From a virus: a stretch of 44,399 bases of DNA. The notes under the pieces were generated by a model. It was not told the DNA's origin, searched no databases, and worked only from the letters and a program-made list of their open reading frames with translations. Made by a program: the position numbers and the translations under genes. The DNA is taken from positions 1 through 44,399 of IMG/VR virus record IMGVR_UViG_3300028197_000030; one strand, given 5' to 3'. This document shows, piece by piece, positions 36,629 through 44,399 of the stretch. Each line of letters opens with the position of its first letter. Within the stretch, counting starts at the first letter, position 1.

Positions 36629-39600
36629 ATGGCTCTAACAAGAGTAACTTCAGGTGGAATTGCACCTGGAATTAGTATTAAATTTAATGCACAAAATGAA
36701 CCACAGATGTCAGGTAATTTACCTGCCCTCAGTTTTGAGGGGGATGATGATACTGGTATGTACCAGTCTGGTTCTAATGAAATTTCATTTGCAACAGGTG
36801 GTGTAAAAAGATTTACAATTGCATCTGACGGAAAATTAAAGACATATAGAGATTCATCTGATTCAGTTGGAACTGTTATTGGTGGTACAAATACAGATTT
36901 TGCTAATGCAAGAAATATTACCCTTTATGTTAATCAGGCTGACTTAAACGCATCTGATGATGAAGATAATGATGGTGGTAATTTAAATAAACCATTTAAA
37001 ACTATTGAAAGAGCGCTTCTAGAAGCGGCTAAAAGAAGTTATAAAGCAGATCCGGCTCCAATTAGTAGCGCAAATCTAGAGGCCGGAAAAACTTATATTA
37101 TTACATCTGCAGGAAACACCGATTTTACGAGCGTTGGTGCTTCATCAAATACTGCTAAGGTATCTTTTATTGCTACTGGAACCGCAACTGGAACCGGCAC
37201 AGCAACTCTTAATAATGATAAATTTGAAGCATTTACAGTTATGGTGCTTCCTGGTCAATATGAAATTGACAATAGACCAGGACTTGATATCCTAACCAAT
37301 CCACTAACTCAAAGTGTTGACGAAGACCCATCAGATGGAATTGCAGCAGCTGCAGGAAATCTATCTACCGGTTCATCTTGGAGATTCAACCCGAGAAATG
37401 GTGGTGTTATCGTACCTAGAGGAACCTCTATTGTAGGTTATGACTTAAGAAAAACTGTTATTAGACCAAAGTACGTTCCTGCACCTTTCTCAGTTGAAGG
37501 AAGTATTGAAGCAGATAGTTTCTCACTTCTCCAGATAGCATTTGACGGCGCTATCATGATCGAAAGAAATCGTGGTTATCTTATTGAGCAAGCAGAACTC
37601 GCAATGCTTGCTGGTCCAAACAATGGATTTGGTAGTTTAACTAATATTGAAAAAGCTGCATGTCGTCGTGACATTGGTTATTTCGTTGATGCAATTATTA
37701 AAGACTTGCGTACAGGTGGTAATGAACATACATTTGTCAACGCTGAAGCTTATGTCGATGGAAATGGTTATAGAAAAGAATTTTTAAACGCTGATGATTC
37801 TGATATTTCACAAGAGGTTCTCGATACTAGATTAGCTTTTGTTACAGCAACTGCTGCAATGAGAGATATCGTTAAGAGTCATGATGATGGTGCAACATAC
37901 TTCACTGAAATTTCTTCTAACAAAACCATCAACCGAGTTACATTTACACCTGGAGATGGTTTTGTAAGTAATGGTGATTGTAATAGTGTTGTAAATGCTG
38001 TTGCAATTCTTGGTAAAATGGCTGAAGATATTATTGCTAATCCAGATACTTATACTTCTATTAACACAACATATACTAAGATTGGTACTGGCGCTGGATC
38101 CATCACAATTCCTCTCAGAAAGACTCAGGGTGTATACAATCAGACTTCTATCTTTAAGGTAACTGGTGGTTGTTACTTCTGGCAAATGACATTTAAGGAT
38201 GCTGAGGATGCACCTTATAATAGTGTAAGTTTCAATTCCAGCGGTATTCCAACATTCACCAAAGCATCTAGTTATACAGGGTATTCTCACCACAGAGTTG
38301 TAGCATTTACGTATGCTGATCAAAGAAATACTGATGGTGAACTAAATCAGTATTATGCGAAGATTGATGCATGGCAAGGTAGATCTGGAGATATCTCTGA
38401 CGTAAGAACAGAGGAATTCCAGATTGTTGGTGATAGAAGTAAGAACTACACTATTGATACTGTAAACTCCTGTTCTCCATATATCTTCAACTGTTCGTTA
38501 CGTTCAGTATTTGGTTTATGTGGTATGCACACTGATGGTTATAAAGTTGCTGAAAACAGCTTTAAATCCATGGTTGTTGCACAGTTTACGGGCATTTCAC
38601 TTCAAAAAGATAGAGACGTATTTGTTTCACCAAAAGATTTTGAAGGTGATAGAGATAATACAGCATATAATGATGATGACCCAAACACATCGCAACCTCC
38701 AATCTTTGCAGATCCAGACGCTCAATATAAGACAGATTGTAGACACTTCCACATCAAGGCATCTAACGGTGGATTCATTCAGGTCGTTTCTGTTTTCGCA
38801 GTTGGTTACGCTGACCAGTTCTTAGCAGTATCTGGTGGCGATATGTCCATCACGAACTCTAACTCTAACTTCGGTCAAGTTTCACTACGTGCAAAAGGAT
38901 CTCAGTTCAGATCATTCACACCTTCTTCACAAGGTAGAATTACTGCACTTGTTCCACCTAGAGGTATTTCTGATAATGTTACTGATGTAACTTTCTATAA
39001 TATTTCTGCATCTAACACATGGAGTTATATCGGTGCTGTTGGTGAAGAATTATCTGACGAACTCAAGAGTTTGAGAGATGGTTACACTGAATCTGGAGGA
39101 TTTAGACTCTATCTAGAAACTGGTGCTACCACAGATGATGATATTCCAGAATTAGTTGTTGATAGTGAGAAATCTGATGGTACAATTGTAACAAAACGTT
39201 TCTTGAACTATGGTACTTCAGGTCAGTTTGCTTTATTCAGAGATTTTTACAATAAAGATGGTATATCACCAGATGCTAATAAAATTATTAACCTACCATT
39301 AGAATCTACTGGTGGTGAAAGTGATAGAACATTTAATATAAGACTTACTACAGCAACATCTACTTCAGATTTACCCACAAAGACTATTGGTGGTTCCACA
39401 GTTCAAGCTACCAAAAATAATGAAAGAATTGGATATTTTTGGGATCCCGCTGAAAAATGTGTATATCTAAAAGTAGATCATACATATAACGTAAGTAACG
39501 GATCTGATGCTTTCGTTAGTGAATTTATCTTTGATTCAAATTCAGAACAGTCATTTGAATTTGTGACAGCAATTGATCCAAATACTGGTATTACTACAAC

Positions 39601-42600
39601 CGAATTACAACAGGTAACTAAAAACCTCCTAAAATATAAGACTGGTTTCCCATCTAGTTTAATCGTTAAAAAATTCTCTGATACAAGAACATCACAACCA
39701 GGTGATCTTCTATGGAAAGTGGAATATACAATTCCTAAGTATCTTGCAAATAATGTAAATCCAAAGCCACCAGAAAAGAGATTTATTATCAAAGGAACTA
39801 GACCAGGCAATGGTGAATCAGATGTTCCATATAGTGATTATCGATTCATGATTTGGAATGTTGAAGAAGTTCAGGCCTGGGAAAAGAATACTAGAGATGG
39901 TGTTTATTATCTAACTGTGGTTAGAGCAGACGTTAACGAATTTGTTGATTATCAGATCCCATCAGGCGAAAGCGGTGCTGGAGACAACGTTGTTTCTATT
40001 ATTAAGAGAAGACCTCTTGGTATTAGTGTAGGCAATTCGTTCAGTTGTAAGACAATTGAAGCAGTAAATCTTTATGACAAAGAAACTCAACTTATTGGTA
40101 ACGTAAATTACCTATATCCATCAGTTAACGAAGAGGGCCCAACTTATGATATCAGAAAAATTTGGAACCCACCTCAATCAGACTCTAGAGTACTTGTAGA
40201 AGACATTGGTGCTGGAACTAGAATTAAAGATATTACAGTTCCAAACTATAAAAGATATCACACTTCTTCTGGAACCATTGCTACAGCTGAATGCCCGTTT
40301 AAGGATATTCCATCATTGACATCAATGACAGCTGAAGCTGTTCACAGACTGGTTCAATCATTAGACCTCAGATATGTAGTTGACAATGGATCAACGACCA
40401 CTATCTCAACAGCTAGAGTTTCTATTGCTCCAGTTAATACATGGGATAGTAGAATACTAAATTCAGGTGAAACAGGTGATGAGCATACATCATCATCTGC
40501 TCTAAACTTGTATAATTCAAACTGGAGATTTGGACAACCAGAAGTATTATCCAATGGAGTTATAACTCCAAGTGGACGTAAAGAAGTAGATTCTGAAAAA
40601 GTTACAAGTTACAACACATATGGTATCAATGCAGAAATTTTTGACAGAAGAATAGTTGTTTCTTCTCCTAATGCAGAAGGTGTAACAGGTACAAATATTA
40701 ATTCAAACGCATTACTTGCAAGTTCTTCTGTCAATGGAACTGGAACTCACACCGATGGCCTTACGTTTGCTCCAAAACTAAATCTATACAGACCATCTAT
40801 CTTACGTGCTTCTTCACATACTTGGGAATACATCGGTCTTGGTTCTGGTAACTATTCAACTGGTTTCCCAAATCTACAGACAAGAGTTCTTAAAATTTAC
40901 GAACAATTTATTGCACAGGGTTATGAAAATGGAGGTGGATTCATCGCTTCTTCCGGTACTAACTCTGCAGGTGACTTCTACATTGGTAACCAGGTAATTC
41001 AAGCAGGTGGTACAAGTACTGTTACATTAAACGTTCCAAAACTTCGTAAGTCTTCTGAGTCTAACTATTTGGATATTGAAAATATTGAGAACAGAATTTC
41101 TAACGCTGTTATTAACGTAACTGCATCCGCAGGTAGAAGTGCTTCTGCACAATCCGCACTTAAGGATCTTGCAAACTTCTTCAACATTGCTAAACTAACT
41201 GTTAGTGATAAAGCAAACATCAGTAATTTGATTATTGGTGAAAGACTCTTTATCGATAGAGCAGAAATTAACAATGCTGGTAACTTCCCAGAAGGTAATA
41301 CTAGTGCATATGGTTTCGTTAAGGGTGCTAAACCAGAGAAGACAGGTTTCATCTCAACTGACACCAACGACAAACTATATGTATCTCCTAAGTACCTAGA
41401 TGCTTGGAGAGTTAAGAGACAACTTATTTCTGCTCAAGCTGTTACACTTGATAACAACAGAGTTTATATTCAACCATATCTACAATCAGCATTGTCTGGT
41501 TATGCAACACAAGTCTCTGGTACAAACAGGTTCTTTAGATATGAAGGTCTAACATTTACTAACACTGCTGTAAATGGCGTAACAGTTTCAAGTATTAATG
41601 ATGCAATTGAATTGCAGATGGCAGAAACCGCCGGTATTGCTTCATTCGGTAAGATTGATATCCAGTTCAATATGACTGGTATTGCAATTCAAGATTACTA
41701 TGTAAGTGGTGGTAATAATGTTTACTTCAATACTGCAATAACTATTCCTCTATCATATGAATCCGTTGACTATACAACCAACAAGATTGTTATTTCTAGA
41801 AATCAAAATGGTCTAGGACTAATTGATTATCTCAAGAGTTATCTTGGTGATGGAACACATACTTCTATTATCAGAAACTTCCCACCAATTACAGCTGATG
41901 GTTCATTTGGTATAAGTGCAACAGAAAGTGATGTTAAGTATCTAAAAGCGAAACTACAAACCGATTTTGATGCGGGTTCATACCAAAACATTAATAAAGA
42001 TAATACTTCTGAATATAAAGATCTTACAGTCACTATCGCTACAGATGCAGAATATGATCAGTGGCCAGATAGAGGTTGTATCTCTCTAAGAGAATACGCG
42101 AAAAATGGTACATATTACATTGCAACTTATAAGTACTACAAAACAGGTTATGCTGGTACTATTGGAACATTTAAATTAGTAAGTAATTACGGCGCTGGTA
42201 CTAACGAGGCAGGTAAAGTACATAATTATACAACTACTTATAATAATGGATATCCAGGTGTAGATTCTGTAAACGTATTCTTTACTGGTGCAGATACACT
42301 GGCATTTGATGCTGACAGATGGGCGTCTGAATCACCATTTATTCCACCTCTAGATCCTACTAAAGGTGTTGTTGAGGAAGTTAATATTGAAGATGCTATT
42401 CTTTATAGAGTTCCTGAGAAAAAACTACCTCTTGCTATTTCCCTTGATGAAGATTACTTCGATCAAAGACTACCAAACCCATATAGTTCAAAAGCACTTG
42501 GTGTTAACATTCAAGAAAGAAATGAAGTTAAGAGATTTAGTCCTTTATTCTCCTTCTCTCAGTGTAGACAGTGGGCAGAAAATTCTGGATTTAATTCTAG

Positions 42601-44399
42601 TGATGAATTAGAATTGTTAATGAAACCAGGATATTACAAGTTGGATGGTACTAAATTCCCATGTTCATTAAAAATTAATGGTACTGGAGTTGCAAATTCA
42701 TCCGTATTTGCTGGTAAAGAACAAACTAGAACTTCTGCAGGAAGAATGGGTGGATATCTAGAGGATACCGTAAAGAGAGGTGATAGTGTTTACTTATATC
42801 GTACATTAGGATTTAGTGCTCAATATGGTGTAGGTAATGATGCAATCTACTCTGGTGTATCTGGTGGATTATCTGCAAATGGTTCAGTATCACTCAATAA
42901 TGTTCATATTATTGGTATTAACGAATCAATTACTAAAAACGAAATTCCAGATTCTATCTTTAGTGCTGATACTAAAACTCAGAATGCTAGAAGATTAGTT
43001 AGAAATGCATATTTCACGAAGAGAGATATTATTAAGACTACAGTTACCGGTAATGATGTTTCTGGTAGACCACTTGGTAATACAATTGGTACATCTGGTT
43101 TAAACGGTGCAGTTGAGTTGATGGTTAAAGCTTCAACTAATACTGGTGAATCTGGTCATTCAGCTATTGCATATCCTATTGTTAATAGTGGTGATATTAT
43201 TGAAAGTAACTTAAATGAATCTACATATGGTGAATTAAAATCTGCAAGTTTTGCTGATTGTAGATATTACTCAATCTCTATTGATGCAGCTCGTTTTACT
43301 GATGCAACAGGATCTGCTGCTACTGCTAATTCTAGAAGAAAATTTGATAGAATGAGAAAATATATTATTCCTGGTACTACAATGTACTGGTTGACGAATG
43401 CAGCAGATAAAGTTGTCGTTGATTCTGATTCTGCTGATGTTTCTAATCTTACTATGTCAACCAAGGTAGTTAGTGTCAGAAGACATTTACCTTCGACTAG
43501 TTTAGATTTTGATAACACTTCAGAGGAAAGACTTGAAATACTAGTTTCTGTTTATCAAACTGCTTCTGCTCAAACTGGTGGAAATAATGCTGCCTATACA
43601 AACTCTGTTGAAGATTTAAATCCAGGTGCTTGGACTGGAAACCTCAGAAAAATTGTATTTGAAAATGAAGATGGTGCAGAATACACTACATTAACTTTTA
43701 ACTGGGGACAAGAAGAAAGAAGAAAATATCTTCCAAAAGGTATTATGCATGAAGGTGGATATCAAGGACCAATTCTCAAGAGAGTCGTTACAGCTGTAAC
43801 TGGTAATGGTACATCTACTGAAACATTAGTTGTTGATAATTTTGAAGATATTTCAGTTGGTGATAGAGTAGTTTGGAGAGACGTTAATGGCGTTGATCAA
43901 TTAAATGGTTTTAGAGTTAAGACAATTGCAAAATCTCTTGCTAATGGTGGTTATCTCCTAACCCTATCTGACAAAATTCCAAATGCAGTTGTAATACCAG
44001 CTGCTGGTGTTCTATCATTTACTAAATTTAACGTTTTTGGAGATGAAATTTCTAAATTTGATATTCCAGAAATCTATGGTATCTTGACTGGTAAGGAAGG
44101 TTCTAATATTCTATTGGTCATCGATAGAAATCCAAATACTCGATATGATTCAAGTATTTCAATATACCCATTTGGATCAGGTGGATTTGGTAACAGTCCA
44201 ACTCAACTTATTCAACTTAAGGAAACCAATTCATATACCAGTGGTACTGATGGCAGAGAAAGAGCATCTGTAGAAGATAACTTACTCGCATTTAGTAAGC
44301 GTACAGCTTCTTATCAAAGAATTCGTGGTATTCCCGATAATAGATATATCTATCTTGATATTGCTCCAGAAGATTTTGCTGGTTCATCTGGTACACTTA
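36629..44399 (+). CDS. Giant virion structural protein, 3' end beyond the window
   Basis: The frame is open for at least 2590 codons to the right edge. It begins MALTRVTSGGIAPGISIKFN, with GDDDTGMYQSGSNEISFATG next, a pattern of phage tail-fibre-like N termini. Near residues 160-200 a small Gly/Thr repeat domain (FTSVGASSN, GTATGTGTATL) is seen, of a kind found in many phage structural proteins. The rest is beta-rich with many Gly, Ser and Thr. Similar giant proteins (such as VrlC of S-PM2) follow the baseplate genes in cyanomyoviruses; a tail or host-contact function is inferred. Late promoters lie upstream. Confidence 0.85.
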   Translation, partial: MALTRVTSGGIAPGISIKFNAQNEPQMSGNLPALSFEGDDDTGMYQSGSNEISFATGGVKRFTIASDGKLKTYRDSSDSVGTVIGGTNTDFANARNITLYVNQADLNASDDEDNDGGNLNKPFKTIERALLEAAKRSYKADPAPISSANLEAGKTYIITSAGNTDFTSVGASSNTAKVSFIATGTATGTGTATLNNDKFEAFTVMVLPGQYEIDNRPGLDILTNPLTQSVDEDPSDGIAAAAGNLSTGSSWRFNPRNGGVIVPRGTSIVGYDLRKTVIRPKYVPAPFSVEGSIEADSFSLLQIAFDGAIMIERNRGYLIEQAELAMLAGPNNGFGSLTNIEKAACRRDIGYFVDAIIKDLRTGGNEHTFVNAEAYVDGNGYRKEFLNADDSDISQEVLDTRLAFVTATAAMRDIVKSHDDGATYFTEISSNKTINRVTFTPGDGFVSNGDCNSVVNAVAILGKMAEDIIANPDTYTSINTTYTKIGTGAGSITIPLRKTQGVYNQTSIFKVTGGCYFWQMTFKDAEDAPYNSVSFNSSGIPTFTKASSYTGYSHHRVVAFTYADQRNTDGELNQYYAKIDAWQGRSGDISDVRTEEFQIVGDRSKNYTIDTVNSCSPYIFNCSLRSVFGLCGMHTDGYKVAENSFKSMVVAQFTGISLQKDRDVFVSPKDFEGDRDNTAYNDDDPNTSQPPIFADPDAQYKTDCRHFHIKASNGGFIQVVSVFAVGYADQFLAVSGGDMSITNSNSNFGQVSLRAKGSQFRSFTPSSQGRITALVPPRGISDNVTDVTFYNISASNTWSYIGAVGEELSDELKSLRDGYTESGGFRLYLETGATTDDDIPELVVDSEKSDGTIVTKRFLNYGTSGQFALFRDFYNKDGISPDANKIINLPLESTGGESDRTFNIRLTTATSTSDLPTKTIGGSTVQATKNNERIGYFWDPAEKCVYLKVDHTYNVSNGSDAFVSEFIFDSNSEQSFEFVTAIDPNTGITTTELQQVTKNLLKYKTGFPSSLIVKKFSDTRTSQPGDLLWKVEYTIPKYLANNVNPKPPEKRFIIKGTRPGNGESDVPYSDYRFMIWNVEEVQAWEKNTRDGVYYLTVVRADVNEFVDYQIPSGESGAGDNVVSIIKRRPLGISVGNSFSCKTIEAVNLYDKETQLIGNVNYLYPSVNEEGPTYDIRKIWNPPQSDSRVLVEDIGAGTRIKDITVPNYKRYHTSSGTIATAECPFKDIPSLTSMTAEAVHRLVQSLDLRYVVDNGSTTTISTARVSIAPVNTWDSRILNSGETGDEHTSSSALNLYNSNWRFGQPEVLSNGVITPSGRKEVDSEKVTSYNTYGINAEIFDRRIVVSSPNAEGVTGTNINSNALLASSSVNGTGTHTDGLTFAPKLNLYRPSILRASSHTWEYIGLGSGNYSTGFPNLQTRVLKIYEQFIAQGYENGGGFIASSGTNSAGDFYIGNQVIQAGGTSTVTLNVPKLRKSSESNYLDIENIENRISNAVINVTASAGRSASAQSALKDLANFFNIAKLTVSDKANISNLIIGERLFIDRAEINNAGNFPEGNTSAYGFVKGAKPEKTGFISTDTNDKLYVSPKYLDAWRVKRQLISAQAVTLDNNRVYIQPYLQSALSGYATQVSGTNRFFRYEGLTFTNTAVNGVTVSSINDAIELQMAETAGIASFGKIDIQFNMTGIAIQDYYVSGGNNVYFNTAITIPLSYESVDYTTNKIVISRNQNGLGLIDYLKSYLGDGTHTSIIRNFPPITADGSFGISATESDVKYLKAKLQTDFDAGSYQNINKDNTSEYKDLTVTIATDAEYDQWPDRGCISLREYAKNGTYYIATYKYYKTGYAGTIGTFKLVSNYGAGTNEAGKVHNYTTTYNNGYPGVDSVNVFFTGADTLAFDADRWASESPFIPPLDPTKGVVEEVNIEDAILYRVPEKKLPLAISLDEDYFDQRLPNPYSSKALGVNIQERNEVKRFSPLFSFSQCRQWAENSGFNSSDELELLMKPGYYKLDGTKFPCSLKINGTGVANSSVFAGKEQTRTSAGRMGGYLEDTVKRGDSVYLYRTLGFSAQYGVGNDAIYSGVSGGLSANGSVSLNNVHIIGINESITKNEIPDSIFSADTKTQNARRLVRNAYFTKRDIIKTTVTGNDVSGRPLGNTIGTSGLNGAVELMVKASTNTGESGHSAIAYPIVNSGDIIESNLNESTYGELKSASFADCRYYSISIDAARFTDATGSAATANSRRKFDRMRKYIIPGTTMYWLTNAADKVVVDSDSADVSNLTMSTKVVSVRRHLPSTSLDFDNTSEERLEILVSVYQTASAQTGGNNAAYTNSVEDLNPGAWTGNLRKIVFENEDGAEYTTLTFNWGQEERRKYLPKGIMHEGGYQGPILKRVVTAVTGNGTSTETLVVDNFEDISVGDRVVWRDVNGVDQLNGFRVKTIAKSLANGGYLLTLSDKIPNAVVIPAAGVLSFTKFNVFGDEISKFDIPEIYGILTGKEGSNILLVIDRNPNTRYDSSISIYPFGSGGFGNSPTQLIQLKETNSYTSGTDGRERASVEDNLLAFSKRTASYQRIRGIPDNRYIYLDIAPEDFAGSSGTL

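Noticed and set aside
37832-38323. Minus-strand frames within the giant structural gene, including one of 163 codons
   Set aside because: The plus-strand frame is continuous across the whole region and under late promoters; the minus frames have no supporting signals.
1-44399. CRISPR arrays, insertion sequences, integrase genes or attachment sites
   Set aside because: No repeat-spacer pattern, transposase or integrase motif was seen; the gene content is that of a lytic T4-like phage.

Overview
The window is a segment of a T4-like cyanomyovirus genome, a lytic tailed phage of marine Synechococcus or Prochlorococcus. The evidence is a T4 core set (rnh, gp33, gp59, gp32, gp53, gp48, gp4, gp26, gp51, gp5) interleaved with photosynthesis genes (psbA, psbD, two hli genes, a ferredoxin), carbon and nucleotide metabolism genes (talC, a CP12-like gene, purS, purC, purM, thyX), phoH, and 13 tRNA genes. 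Both edges cut through genes: a nuclease-like protein on the left and a structural protein of at least 2590 residues on the right. All genes except gp53 and gp48 lie on the plus strand. No stretch longer than about 300 bases lacks a gene.

Bases 1-5500 hold small early genes mixed with twelve tRNAs (Ser, Ala, Arg, Asn, Tyr, Val, Pro, Ile, Met, Thr, Leu, Gly). Among them are transaldolase talC, a tail-lysozyme-type protein with a hydrophobic N terminus, a secreted HExxH protein and an orphan Phd/YefM-like antitoxin. Bases 5500-11900 form the photosynthesis block: a porin-like protein, hli, ferredoxin, a chain of overlapping mini membrane-protein genes, psbA, psbD, then a DoxX gene translationally chained to psbD. 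Bases 11860-14570 carry a tiny cysteine-rich peptide and the purine genes purS, purC and purM. Bases 14600-22835 hold nucleotide and DNA metabolism and late-transcription genes: glutaredoxin, RNase H, thyX, phoH, a PD-(D/E)XK nuclease, gp33, gp59, a DUF1825-like gene and gp32.

Bases 22811-44399 are virion genes: gp53 and gp48 on the minus strand, then gp4, a gp2-position gene, a gp54-like tube protein, gp26/gp51, two large tail proteins with cell-wall hydrolase domains (M23 and GH24), a gp27-like hub, a CP12-like gene, gp5, a tRNA-Leu and the start of the giant structural gene.

Regulation can be read directly. Sigma-70-type promoters, most with exact 17-base spacers, precede early units; several reuse the upstream gene's TGA stop codon inside the -35 box. 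T4-type late promoters (TATAAATA and variants) precede virion genes. Intrinsic terminators close the porin-like gene, the unit before psbA, psbA itself, the psbD unit and gp32. The strongest candidate for something undescribed is gp26/gp51: gp26 ends in a T TTT TTC slippery heptamer, and the conserved gp51 frame has no start codon before its conserved N-terminal part. This implies a -1 programmed frameshift that makes a gp26-gp51 fusion, by analogy with the G/GT chaperones of other tailed phages. Other points of interest are tRNA genes that supply the stop codons of upstream genes, an overprinted gene pair, a promoter embedded in a terminator, and leaders with competing hairpins.
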